Positions 1 to 6,603 of a stretch of 14,064 nt of DNA are shown here, in pieces. The notes under the pieces were generated by a model, which saw only the letters and a program-made list of their open reading frames with translations, ran no database searches and had not been told where the DNA came from. The stretch comes from an uncultured Verrucomicrobiales bacterium (lineage in GTDB: Bacteria; Verrucomicrobiota; Verrucomicrobiae; Limisphaerales; CANJSG01). Made by a program: the position numbers and the translations under genes. Position 1 is the stretch's first letter. The number at the start of each line of letters is the position of its first letter. Where the stretch lies: NCBI GenBank assembly GCA_946480965.1, contig CAMLMI010000095.1, forward strand, positions 1 to 14,064. The letters run 5' to 3'.

Positions 1-2
1 AA

Positions 3-695
3 TCACTTCACCAACACCGCTTCCACCCGGGGCTTCCACAGCTCGTAGCCCTTGCGGTTCATGTGGAGCTTGTCGGCCACGAAGATGTCGGGCTTGGGTT
101 GGCCGTCGGGTCCGAGCATGTCGGGCACGACGTTGAGGAACACGCTGCGGGGATCTTCGGCCAGCACGGCGGCGATGGCGGCGTTGGCCTGGATCACGCG
201 GTCGCGCTGGGTCCAGCGGGCCGGGTTCAACGCGATGGAGATGTAGGCCAACCGGGTCTTGGGCAGTTCGGTCCGGACCCGGGCGTGGAAGGCCTTGAAG
301 TCGGCGACCACCTGTTCGACGGACTTGCCGCTGTTGAGGTCGTTGCCGCCGCAGTAGATGACGATCTGCTTGGGCTGGTATTGGCCGATGAGCCGGTCGA
401 AGAACTGGTTCACATCGCTCAGCTCCGAGCCGCCGAAGCCGCGGTTGATCACCGGATAGTCGGCGAAATCCGTGGCGAGGTCCTTCCACAACCGAATCGA
501 CGAGCTGCCGGTGAAGACGATGGGGCGCTCGGGCGGAGGGTTGGTGGCGTCTGCGGCTTCGAAGGCCAGCAGCTCCTTGGCCCACTTGTTGCCCTCGGGG
601 ATGGCCGTGAGCGGCTTGGGAGCTGGCGTGGAACAACCGACGGCGAACAGCAAGACGGCTGCGACCAGCGGGAGGATCGGGAGGCAACGTTTCAT
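3..695 (-). CDS. GDSL/SGNH-family lipoprotein hydrolase
   Basis: A 230-residue predicted secreted esterase or lipase-like hydrolase of the SGNH fold. Residues 1-20 form a lipoprotein signal ending at Cys21 (FAVGC). Family blocks are visible in order: GSSS at 63-66 with the probable nucleophile Ser65, Gly89 in a GGS turn, GGND at 116-119 with the oxyanion Asn118, and Asp208/His211 in DKLH as the rest of the triad. The length is normal for a single-domain member. The open frame extends upstream to 830 but runs into a palindromic element, so the ATG at 695, which directly begins the signal peptide, is chosen. No Shine-Dalgarno is visible. In this family the substrates are usually acyl or acetyl esters of polysaccharides or lipids; the specific substrate cannot be read from the sequence. 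The stop codon lies at the very edge of the window. Confidence 0.88.
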   Translation of the reverse strand: MKRCLPILPLVAAVLLFAVGCSTPAPKPLTAIPEGNKWAKELLAFEAADATNPPPERPIVFTGSSSIRLWKDLATDFADYPVINRGFGGSELSDVNQFFDRLIGQYQPKQIVIYCGGNDLNSGKSVEQVVADFKAFHARVRTELPKTRLAYISIALNPARWTQRDRVIQANAAIAAVLAEDPRSVFLNVVPDMLGPDGQPKPDIFVADKLHMNRKGYELWKPRVEAVLVK

Positions 696-768
696 GCGAT
701 GGAGCGTGCCGTTGGTCGAGCTTTGGACCCAAGACCAAATCGAAGTGCGGATGAAGACGGGTTCACAA

Positions 769-920
769 GGTAGGGCGAAGGCTCCCGCCGAGCCGCTTTG
801 GGGCGAAGGGCCTTGCCCTCGCGGCTCCACTGGCGACTCCGGAACGCCTCGGAGTCGCCAGTGGAGCGTTCATTCTTGTTGATTGTCCTCCGGCGGCTCG
901 GCCGGAGCCTTTGCCCTACC
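769..920. repeat. Nested inverted-repeat element (MITE/REP-like)
   Basis: Two 28-nt outer arms (769-796 and 893-920) are complementary at 26 of 28 positions; the ends read GGTAGGGC and GCCCTACC. Inside them lies a perfect 18-bp hairpin (824-841 with 850-867, 8-nt loop), and on the left a further imperfect hairpin (803-811 with 815-822). No coding sequence is apparent and no clear target-site duplication is seen at the edges. The element sits between the 3' end of the metal-transporter permease and the 5' side of the SGNH hydrolase gene. It could therefore also stop transcription coming from the transporter operon. The nested, terminally inverted layout resembles a non-autonomous mobile or dispersed palindromic repeat, but copy number cannot be judged from one window. 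Confidence 0.75.
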
Positions 921-1019
921 TCTTGTTTCCAACTCAGGCGTTTTCGATGTGTCGGCCGGGGGTGAGCGGCTTGCTCCAGTTTGCAAACCTTCTTCCGCAG
1001 TTGCTCCGAAATGATCCGC

Positions 1020-1934
1020 TCAACGCTTCAGCGCGATGGGCACGGCTTCGGGTTCGGGCGGAGGCGCGGGAAGGTTCGAGGCGGTGGCTTGGCGACGTTC
1101 CTGGAGGCGGGTGATGGTGAGAGACGCGGCGAAGAGGAGGAAGCCGACGAGCACGATGATCGGGCCCGGTTGCACATCCATCGGCGAATTCGAGACCACC
1201 AGCCCGGTGACGACGGAGGCGATCGCCGTGGCCAGCGAGATCGCGAGGATCTTGGCCATCGTCCGGCCCCAGAGCATTCCGATGACGCCGGGGAAAATGA
1301 GCAGCGCGGTCACGATCAGGACGCCGACCACGCGCGTGGAGAGGACCACGGTCGCGGCAATGAGCAGGATCAGCCCGTAGCGCAGGAAGAAGGTCGGCAC
1401 GCCGGTCACGCGGGCGAGGTCTTCGTCGAAGGTCCACGAGCCGAGCCAGCGCCAGGAGCGCAGGACGAAGAGCGTCGCCAGCAGCGCGACGCCCGCGAGC
1501 AGCCAGCATTCGAGCGGATTCACCGCGAGGATGCTGCCGAAGAAAAAGTGCTCGAGATTGCCGGAGGCCCGTTTCTTCAACGACAGGAGCACCACGCCGA
1601 GCGAGAAGGCGGCGAGGTAGCAGACGCCCACCGCCGTGTCGGAGGAAACGCGGCGGTGTCCGCCCACGTAGGCCATCGCCGCCGCCACCACGCAGGTGAA
1701 GACGAAGCTGATGATGTAGGCGGGCAGGGAGGGATTTGGTCCGGTGTTCAGCAGGAAAATGCCGAGGGCAAGGCCGCCCAGGCTGGCGTGGGCCAAGCCG
1801 TCGGCGGAGAAGGAAAGGCGCCGCAGCACGACGAAGGGCGACAACAGTCCGCAGGTCAGCGCCAGAAAAACACCCGCCAGCAGCGCGCGCAGCAGGAACG
1901 GATATTCGGCGATGGAAGTGATGCTCTCGAACAT
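1020..1934 (-). CDS. znuB: Zinc/manganese ABC transporter permease (ZnuB/MntB-type)
   Basis: Integral membrane permease of the ABC-3 family, 304 residues. It carries metal through the inner membrane as a partner of the adjacent ATPase and binding protein. About eight hydrophobic segments are visible from residue 13 to 282. The typical early segment RRLSFSADGLAHASLGG (about 38-54) corresponds to the conserved SHAVLPG-like region of the family. The protein ends in a Pro/Ala-rich cytoplasmic tail of about 25 residues (PAPPPEPEAVP). The start is ATG, 15 bases after the stop of the upstream ATPase gene, and without a Shine-Dalgarno, which fits translation within an operon. Zinc is favoured over manganese because of the His-rich binding-protein loop, but metal choice is an inference. 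Confidence 0.9.
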   Translation of the reverse strand: MFESITSIAEYPFLLRALLAGVFLALTCGLLSPFVVLRRLSFSADGLAHASLGGLALGIFLLNTGPNPSLPAYIISFVFTCVVAAAMAYVGGHRRVSSDTAVGVCYLAAFSLGVVLLSLKKRASGNLEHFFFGSILAVNPLECWLLAGVALLATLFVLRSWRWLGSWTFDEDLARVTGVPTFFLRYGLILLIAATVVLSTRVVGVLIVTALLIFPGVIGMLWGRTMAKILAISLATAIASVVTGLVVSNSPMDVQPGPIIVLVGFLLFAASLTITRLQERRQATASNLPAPPPEPEAVPIALKR

Positions 1935-1949
1935 GGAACCGGCGGAGGG

Positions 1950-2756
1950 TCAGTGATGGTGGTGGTGGCCATGCCCGTGGTCGTGCGGGTGCCCGTGGTC
2001 ATGGCTGTGCGGCGGCTCGACTTCGCGCCGGGTCTGGTAGCGCTCGAGTTCGCAGCTGTAGGCGGCGTGGACGATCTTGTCGTTCAGGTCACAGGCGGCG
2101 CCGTGCCAATGCACGCCCCGGCTGATGCAGGCGATGCGGTCGGCGTATTTCGTGATGAGCGGGATGTCGTGGCTGACGAGAACGACGGTGATGCCCTGGC
2201 GGGAAAGCTCGTGGACGATCTCGCAGAACTGTTCCTGGCCGCGCGTGTCCACGCCGGCGGTCGGCTCGTCGAGCAGGAGGATTTCCGGATCGTTCATCAG
2301 CGCCCGGGCCAGGAGCAGACGGCGCTGTTGTCCACCGGAGAGATCCACGACGCGGGTCTGGGCCTGTTCGGTCAGGCCCACGCGGGCGAGCAGCTCCTCG
2401 GCGCGTTGGAAGAGCCGTTTGCGCCGCGCGCCAAAGACCGGCCAACCGCCTTCGCCGCCTTGCCGCACCACCTCGATGCTGCTGAGCGGATAGTGAGGCT
2501 CGATCAGCGTCTTCTGCGGCACGTAGCCGATGCGCGGCGTCGGAGAAGCGACCGAGGTCCATTGGAGCCTGCCCGAGGTGGGCTGGAGCAACCCGACGAG
2601 CAGGCGGAGGAAAGAGGTCTTGCCGCCGCCGTTCGGCCCGATGATGCCGAGGAATTCGCCGCGCTCCAGATCGAGCGAGATGTTGCGCAGGATGGCGCGG
2701 CCGCCGAGGTCCAGCGACATCCCGGCGACCTGCAAAACGTTGTTGGCGCTGCTCAT
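1950..2756 (-). CDS. znuC: Zinc/manganese ABC transporter ATPase with His-rich tail
   Basis: ATP-hydrolysing subunit of the metal importer, 268 residues, cytoplasmic face of the membrane. The motifs are complete: Walker A GPNGGGKT (40-47), Q-loop Gln81, signature LSGGQ (139-143), Walker B ILLLDE (159-164) and H-loop His196. The start ATG overlaps the stop of znuA (ATGA), showing translational coupling. After about residue 245 the protein ends in a His/Asp/Gly tail in which 12 of the last 19 residues are His. Such a tail is common in periplasmic binding proteins and metal chaperones but unusual in the ATPase. It may bind zinc and modulate activity, which is inference. Family assignment is very secure; the symbol rests on the operon. 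Confidence 0.93.
   Translation of the reverse strand: MSSANNVLQVAGMSLDLGGRAILRNISLDLERGEFLGIIGPNGGGKTSFLRLLVGLLQPTSGRLQWTSVASPTPRIGYVPQKTLIEPHYPLSSIEVVRQGGEGGWPVFGARRKRLFQRAEELLARVGLTEQAQTRVVDLSGGQQRRLLLARALMNDPEILLLDEPTAGVDTRGQEQFCEIVHELSRQGITVVLVSHDIPLITKYADRIACISRGVHWHGAACDLNDKIVHAAYSCELERYQTRREVEPPHSHDHGHPHDHGHGHHHHH
1953..2009 (-). other. His-rich C-terminal tail coding segment of znuC
   Basis: Codes residues 250-268 of the ATPase, with alternating His and Asp/Gly/Pro residues and a final run of five His. The DNA is a GTG/CATG-rich microrepeat similar in style to the His-loop segment of znuA about 1.3 kb away. Confidence 0.85.
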
Positions 2757-3742
2757 GGCTTGGCCCCGAGGACGCGTTGCAGCGTCGCGAGGTTCTCACG
2801 CTGGCGGGCCACGTAGCCGCGCTCCGGCGCGTCGGCCGGAATGCGCTCCAGCGGGTCCAGCCGCTCGACCGAGCCGCCGATCTCGCGGGCGATGATCTGG
2901 GCTGCGCGGTCCTGCACGTCGGGTTCGGCGAAGACGGTCTTCACGCCGGTTTCGCGGGAGAGATCGACCAGCTTGCGCAGGTAGGCGGCGGAGGGCTCGT
3001 CGCCGGGGAACATCTGGATGACGGCGCGTTCGTTCAGGCCGTAGCGGGCAAAGAGATAGCCGAAGGCGCTGTGGAAGGTGACGACGTCCTTGGTCTGGAA
3101 ACCGGCGGCGGCGGCGGCGAAGTCCTTGTCCAGGGCATCCAGGTCCGCGAGCAACGCGTCGGCGCGCTGCTGGACGACGGGCTGGTTCGTCGGCGAAAGG
3201 GCGACCAGTTCGCGCGCGATGTGTTTGACCAGTTCCTTGGCCAGGATCGGGTCCAGCCAGACGTGCGGATCGACGTCCGAGGCTCCGTGGTCGTGGTGGG
3301 CATGGCTGTGCCCGTGGGCATGGTCATGATCGTGGTCGTGACCGGCATGAGCGTCGTCCTTGGCGAATTCCCCGAGCTGCACGGCGCTGGGTTTGCGCGT
3401 CTGCAAGCCGTCGTTCACCGCCACGAGGCGGCGCTTCTCCGCCTTGGCCAGGCGTTCGACCCAGGTGTCGAAGCCGAGTCCGAGCACCAGCACGAGATCG
3501 GCGTCGGCGATGAGCTTGGCGGCGGCGGGACTGGCCTCGATGCCGTGCGGGTCTTCGCCGGGCGGGACGAGGCACCGCACCTCGAATTCGGTCCCGGCCA
3601 AGGTGCGGGCGAAATCGTGGAGCGGATAGAAACTGGCCACGACCAAGGGGCGCGTGCGCGGCTCGGCCTTGGGCTTGCAGGCGATGAGCCCGCCTGCGAC
3701 CAGGGCGCAGAGGGCGAGGGCGATGAACTGGATTCGACGCAT
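2753..3742 (-). CDS. znuA: Zinc ABC transporter substrate-binding lipoprotein (ZnuA-type)
   Basis: Cluster A-I metal-binding protein, 329 residues, first gene of the znuA-znuC-znuB operon. A signal peptide with lipobox ending at Cys22 (LIAC) anchors it outside the inner membrane. Likely metal ligands follow the family pattern: His66 (DPHG), His160 (DPHVWLDP), His224 (FHSAFGY) and Glu273 (FAEPD). Between residues 132 and 152 is a flexible loop with 11 His interleaved with Asp, Gly and Ala, the hallmark of zinc-type members, thought to capture or sense zinc. The open frame continues upstream to 3865, but the ATG at 3742 begins the signal peptide and is preferred. No Shine-Dalgarno and no convincing Zur-type operator are visible upstream. 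The gene overlaps znuC by 4 bases. Confidence 0.92.
   Translation of the reverse strand: MRRIQFIALALCALVAGGLIACKPKAEPRTRPLVVASFYPLHDFARTLAGTEFEVRCLVPPGEDPHGIEASPAAAKLIADADLVLVLGLGFDTWVERLAKAEKRRLVAVNDGLQTRKPSAVQLGEFAKDDAHAGHDHDHDHAHGHSHAHHDHGASDVDPHVWLDPILAKELVKHIARELVALSPTNQPVVQQRADALLADLDALDKDFAAAAAGFQTKDVVTFHSAFGYLFARYGLNERAVIQMFPGDEPSAAYLRKLVDLSRETGVKTVFAEPDVQDRAAQIIAREIGGSVERLDPLERIPADAPERGYVARQRENLATLQRVLGAKP
3287..3349 (-). other. His-rich loop coding segment of znuA
   Basis: Codes residues 132-152 of the binding protein, 11 His in 21 residues, inserted just before the DPHVWLDP metal-ligand motif. This is the usual location of the zinc-loading loop in ZnuA proteins. Confidence 0.85.
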
Positions 3743-3911
3743 GGCGGTATCTTGCCCAAACCTGTCAAGGGCCCGGGCGTTCGGCCAAGGTGACAGCCGA
3801 AACAGCCAGTCCGCAAGTCCGTGCGGGGAAAGGAGCGCGGGGGAAAAACGAAGCGCGAAGGCCAAAGGCCAAAGCGATCGGCAAGAGACTATCCCGAAAA
3901 CTCAGCGAAGC

Positions 3912-4103
3912 TCACTCGCCCAAGGGGTTGCTCTCGTCCCACAGCTCCTGCGCGCGGGTCTTGTCGTAGAGCTTGACGTTCCAAGACCAGCCTTCGTCCG
4001 CGTTGTAGGAGAGGGCGGGACCAAACCCGGCGCAACCGGTTCCCAGCGCCGTCGCCAGCAGGAGCAGTCCCAGGGTGAAACGGGATGGAGGTCGTGGGCT
4101 CAT
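3912..4103 (-). CDS. Small predicted lipoprotein
   Basis: A 63-residue protein with a hydrophobic signal segment (residues 9-20) and Cys24 in an LGTGC context, a weak variant of the lipobox. The mature part is about 40 residues and contains a Trp/Tyr-rich stretch (YNADEGWSWNVKLYDK) and an acidic end. I do not recognise a family. The frame is open further upstream to 4280, but that part overlaps the 3' end of the cyclase gene and reads like shadow sequence, so ATG 4103 is chosen. It lies 61 bases downstream of the EboD-type cyclase on the same strand and may be co-transcribed with it. The signal peptide plus lipid-attachment cysteine argues that it is real; function is unknown. Confidence 0.6.
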   Translation of the reverse strand: MSPRPPSRFTLGLLLLATALGTGCAGFGPALSYNADEGWSWNVKLYDKTRAQELWDESNPLGE

Positions 4104-4164
4104 GGGTGGCTGTGCCAAGCTTCCCTGCAACGAAGCACGGATGCCACCCGCGTGCCCGGACTTT

Positions 4165-5370
4165 TTATCCGAGCACCACGATCCGCCCACCGGCGCGGGC
4201 CTGATGGCGGTCGCGCAGCTCGTGGATGGCGTCGCGGACCTTGGGCAGGCACATCTCGTGGACCTCGACGCCCCGGCCAATGGATTCGAGCAGCGTGATG
4301 GTCAGCTCGCCGCCGAGGTGTTCGCGGAATTCCTCCAGGCCCTTGAGCACGACGAGCTGCCCGTCTTGGCCGGCGTTGAGCAGTTCGTTGGCGAAGAGCT
4401 CGAAGCCCAGCGTTTCCAGAAGGCCCAGGATGCGTTCGGCCGAAGCGGCGTCGAGCATGCCCCGGCTGCGGCCATAGACGACATCGAGCGCGATGCCGAT
4501 GGCGACGGCTTCGCCGTGGCGGAGCTGGTAGTCGGAGAGCTGCTCCAGCTTGTGCGCGGCCCAGTGGCCGAAATCCAGCGGCCGGGCGGAGCCGAACTCG
4601 AAGGGATCGCCGCTGGTGGCGATGTGGTTCAGGTGAAGCTCGGCCGAGCGGAAGATGAGCCGCTTCATCGGACCGGCCTCGAAGCGGGCCAGCGCCGCGG
4701 CGTTGCGCTCGATCTCCTCGAAGAACGCGGCGTCGCGGATGCAGGCGACCTTCACCGCTTCCACGTAGCCGGCGCGCTTGTCGCGGTCGGGCAACGAGGC
4801 GAGGAGCTGGAAGTCGTTGATGACGGCAAAGGGCGGGCAGAAGGTGCCGATGAAGTTCTTTTTCCCGAAGGCGTTGATCCCGTTCTTCACGCCCACGCCG
4901 GAATCGTCCTGCGACAGCGTGGTGGTGGGGATGCGGACATGGCGCACGCCGCGATGGGCGGTGGCGGCGGCCAGTCCGGCCATGTCGAGCAACGCGCCGC
5001 CGCCGATGGCCAGGACGTAGTTGTGGCGGTCGATGTGGTGCTTGTCGATGTGGCTCTGGATCTCGGTGATGTGGAAGTAGCCGTTCTTCACCCGTTCGCC
5101 GCCCTCGATGACGAGCGGTGGGCAGACGAGGTCGAGATCGAGCGGGAAGGCGGCGAAGTAGCGTTGGATGTCGGCCAGCAACCCGGGCCGGGCGGTGGCG
5201 AGCGATTCGTCGATGACCACGAGGGCCTTCACCCGGCGGGCCGGACGGCCGTCCACCAGCGTGTCGCGCAGGATGGCGTTGGCCGGATCGAAGACATGGT
5301 CGGTGAAGAAGACCTGGTGGCGGAACCGGACTTCGATGGGGCGCTCGATGCGTTGGACGGCTTCGGACAT
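4165..5370 (-). CDS. eboD: EboD-type sugar-phosphate cyclase (3-dehydroquinate synthase-like)
   Basis: A 401-residue member of the sugar-phosphate cyclase superfamily, cytoplasmic, NAD- and metal-dependent. The nucleotide-binding core AIGGGALLD (121-129) and the predicted metal ligands Glu204 (YVEAVK), His269 (DFGHWAAHK) and His285 (RHGEA) are all present, so it looks catalytically intact. The segment at 141-178 (RHVRIPTTTLSQDDSGVGVK and onward through GINAFGKKNF) matches what I know of EboD proteins from ebo clusters better than AroB or 2-epi-5-epi-valiolone synthase. Ebo clusters are linked to export or modification of secondary-metabolite precursors such as scytonemin. Here none of the usual partners (EboA, TatD-like EboB, UbiA-like EboC, EboE, EboF) is adjacent. 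The true product is unknown. A housekeeping AroB role is less likely but not excluded. Confidence 0.82.
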   Translation of the reverse strand: MSEAVQRIERPIEVRFRHQVFFTDHVFDPANAILRDTLVDGRPARRVKALVVIDESLATARPGLLADIQRYFAAFPLDLDLVCPPLVIEGGERVKNGYFHITEIQSHIDKHHIDRHNYVLAIGGGALLDMAGLAAATAHRGVRHVRIPTTTLSQDDSGVGVKNGINAFGKKNFIGTFCPPFAVINDFQLLASLPDRDKRAGYVEAVKVACIRDAAFFEEIERNAAALARFEAGPMKRLIFRSAELHLNHIATSGDPFEFGSARPLDFGHWAAHKLEQLSDYQLRHGEAVAIGIALDVVYGRSRGMLDAASAERILGLLETLGFELFANELLNAGQDGQLVVLKGLEEFREHLGGELTITLLESIGRGVEVHEMCLPKVRDAIHELRDRHQARAGGRIVVLG

Positions 5371-5386
5371 GAGTGACAGGAATGAC

Positions 5387-5415
5387 GTTCTAGCGTCGAA
5401 ACGGCTTCAAAACAA
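5387..5415 (-). promoter_or_regulatory. Candidate promoter for the cyclase gene
   Basis: On the minus strand TTGTTT (5410-5415) is followed after 17 bases by TAGAAC (5387-5392). Transcription would begin only about 10 bases before the ATG at 5370. Each hexamer matches the sigma-70 consensus only in part. Confidence 0.35.
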
Positions 5416-5443
5416 GACGCCCGTCCGGAGGACACCGGAAACG

Positions 5444-5477
5444 CGAACGGCCGACCGGGGTTCCGGTCGGCCGTTCG
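5444..5477 (-). terminator. Strong hairpin terminator after the repeat-protein gene
   Basis: Perfect 15-bp GC-rich stem (5444-5458 with 5463-5477) closed by a 4-base loop, located 16 bases past the stop of the gene at 5494. On the minus strand it is followed by CGTTTCC, a poor U-tract, so termination efficiency is uncertain. The structure also separates this gene from the cyclase gene downstream. Confidence 0.7.
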
Positions 5478-5493
5478 GGGAAAGGGGGATCGC

Positions 5494-6168
5494 TCAGGGT
5501 TCGGCGACGATCTTCGCGCGCTGGGTGTGGTATTCCTGCGGCGTGAGCTCGTCGGCCTTGTAGCGGCGGGTTAGCTCGGCGAGGCGCTCCATCTTGGTCA
5601 TCGGACCCTTGGGCTTCTCGGGTTCCGCGGCGATCACCGGGGCGGCGGTCGAGGTCACGCCCGCGGCGGCGTTCCATTTGTCGCTCAAAGCCTGCTGCGC
5701 CTGGATCTGCTTGGGGGAAGGTTCGGCCGGGATGGCGACGGGATTCGCGGTCTGGTGCTTATGAAGCGCCTCCATCGCCTTGAGCTGGGCGGGGGTGGCG
5801 GTCACGACGGCCGGAGAGGACGGGGGCGTCGGAGTGGCGACCGGGCCGCCACGCAGGGCTTCCAAGGCCTTCTGCTGGGCCGGGTTGTTCGAGGGGGTGG
5901 CCGTAGGAGCGGTAACCGCCGCCTGGGCCGGAGCGCGTCCACCGGCCTGCTGTTCACGCAGCGCTTGCAGCGCCTTCTGCTGGGCCGAATTGTCGGAAGC
6001 GCGGACGGCCGAGGGCGTGGGAGCGGGGGTGGAAGCCTGACCGGACTGGACCTTGCGGAGGGCTTCGAGGGCCTTGTTCTGCGCCTCGTTGTTCTGGGCG
6101 TGCGCGACGAAGAGCACGGAACCAACGGAGGCAAGCCCGGCGACGAGCAGCGGTCTGTGGAACTTCAT
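5494..6168 (-). CDS. Secreted Ala/Gln-rich repeat protein with SHOCT-like C-terminus
   Basis: A 224-residue protein of unknown function. Residues 1-24 are a clear Sec signal peptide ending AHA, cleaved before Gln25. The mature part has five degenerate helical motifs of the form AQQKALEALR (near residues 29, 62, 97, 127 and 154), separated by Pro/Ala/Thr-rich linkers of about 20 residues. The last 35 residues (MTKMERLAELTRRYKADELT, then PQEYHTQRAKI) look like a SHOCT motif, a short oligomerisation helix pair often found at protein ends. The layout suggests beads on a flexible string in the periplasm, but no enzyme motif is present. It is a single gene with its own hairpin terminator, divergent from the Dsr/Tus-like set. 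The start ATG is at the signal peptide, with no Shine-Dalgarno. Confidence 0.82.
   Translation of the reverse strand: MKFHRPLLVAGLASVGSVLFVAHAQNNEAQNKALEALRKVQSGQASTPAPTPSAVRASDNSAQQKALQALREQQAGGRAPAQAAVTAPTATPSNNPAQQKALEALRGGPVATPTPPSSPAVVTATPAQLKAMEALHKHQTANPVAIPAEPSPKQIQAQQALSDKWNAAAGVTSTAAPVIAAEPEKPKGPMTKMERLAELTRRYKADELTPQEYHTQRAKIVAEP
5674..6084 (-). repeat. Five degenerate KALEALR-type tandem repeats within a CDS
   Basis: Units begin near 6084, 5985, 5880, 5790 and 5709, spaced about 27 to 35 codons. The two central copies share nearly identical DNA (a CCTTCTGCTGGGCC core on the plus strand), suggesting growth by internal duplication. Confidence 0.7.
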
Positions 6169-6177
6169 GGTGCGAGG

Positions 6178-6206
6178 CTTCTAATTGAAAGGCACGGGGC
6201 AGGCAA
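6178..6206 (-). promoter_or_regulatory. Candidate promoter for the repeat-protein gene
   Basis: On the minus strand TTGCCT (6201-6206), 17-base spacer, TAGAAG (6178-6183). The predicted start of transcription is only a few bases from the ATG at 6168, implying a nearly leaderless mRNA. Confidence 0.35.
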
Positions 6207-6241
6207 CAGCATTTCCCGGAACGCCCCAAACGGGGCCGCGT

Positions 6242-6271
6242 TTGACACTCCGCCAACCCCGCACCTAGCCT
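6242..6271 (+). promoter_or_regulatory. Candidate promoter for the DsrE-like gene
   Basis: A perfect -35 TTGACA (6242-6247) is followed after 18 bases by TAGCCT (6266-6271), a weak -10. The expected transcription start coincides with the GTG at 6278, suggesting a leaderless transcript. An in-frame TAG at 6266-6268 rules out any start further upstream. Confidence 0.35.
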
Positions 6272-6277
6272 CCTCCC

Positions 6278-6595
6278 GTGACCTTGCGCGGCAAAAAGCT
6301 CGGGATGCTCGTCTCCTGCCAACCCTCCGAACCCGCCTTCTCCCATGCCCTCCGCACCGTGGGCGCGGCGCTGGATCTCGGGGTGGATGTCTATCTCTAC
6401 TGCATCGATGACGCGGTGCCCGGCGTGGACGACCCGCGTCTCCAGGCCCTGAAGGAACGAGGCCTCAAGCTTTACGCCTGCGCCTATGGCGCGCACAAAC
6501 GGAACTACCCGTTGAACGACAAGGCCACCTTTGCCGGGCTCACCGTCGTCAGCGACCTGATCTCCGGCACAGACCGGTTCCTGAGCTTCAACTGA
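6278..6595 (+). CDS. DsrE/TusD-like sulfur-relay family protein
   Basis: A 105-residue cytoplasmic protein with the DsrE fold pattern: strand KKLGMLVS, helix FSHALRTVGAALDLG, strand VDVYLYCIDDAV. Cys68 in LKLYACAYGAHKR lies at the position of the sulfur-accepting cysteine of TusD/DsrE, and the protein ends in TDRFLSF, like the CDRVVQF end of E. coli TusD. GTG at 6278 is the likely start because a stop codon sits in frame 12 bases upstream and the next ATG (6305) would remove the first strand; TTG 6284 is an alternative. No Shine-Dalgarno is present. It is first in a three-gene set with DsrF-like and DsrH-like products, gap 8 bases. A role in protein-bound persulfide transfer is inferred; no DsrC/TusE or TusA is nearby. 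Confidence 0.75.
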   Translation: MTLRGKKLGMLVSCQPSEPAFSHALRTVGAALDLGVDVYLYCIDDAVPGVDDPRLQALKERGLKLYACAYGAHKRNYPLNDKATFAGLTVVSDLISGTDRFLSFN

Positions 6596-6603
6596 TCGCC
6601 GCC

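Noticed and set aside
696..830. N-terminal extension of the SGNH hydrolase frame up to 830
   Set aside because: The extension enters the nested palindromic element and would bury the lipoprotein signal peptide internally; the ATG at 695 fits far better.
769..920. CRISPR-like or attachment-site interpretation of the palindromic element
   Set aside because: There are no regularly spaced direct repeats with unique spacers, and no integrase or cas gene in the window.
981..2816. 611-codon open frame on the plus strand
   Set aside because: It is antisense to the transporter permease and ATPase genes, which have full family motifs. The translation is low-complexity (Glu/Gly/Arg/His), as expected from a shadow frame in high-GC DNA.
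3743..3911. Search for a Zur/Fur operator upstream of znuA, a TTGACA at 3764-3769 (minus strand), and a GGCCAAA tandem duplicate at 3860-3873
   Set aside because: No AT-rich palindrome of Zur type is visible. The TTGACA lies too close to the ATG for a properly spaced -10, and the short direct repeat is too small to interpret.
4075..5376. 433-codon open frame on the plus strand
   Set aside because: It is antisense to the EboD-type cyclase, whose metal and nucleotide motifs are complete.
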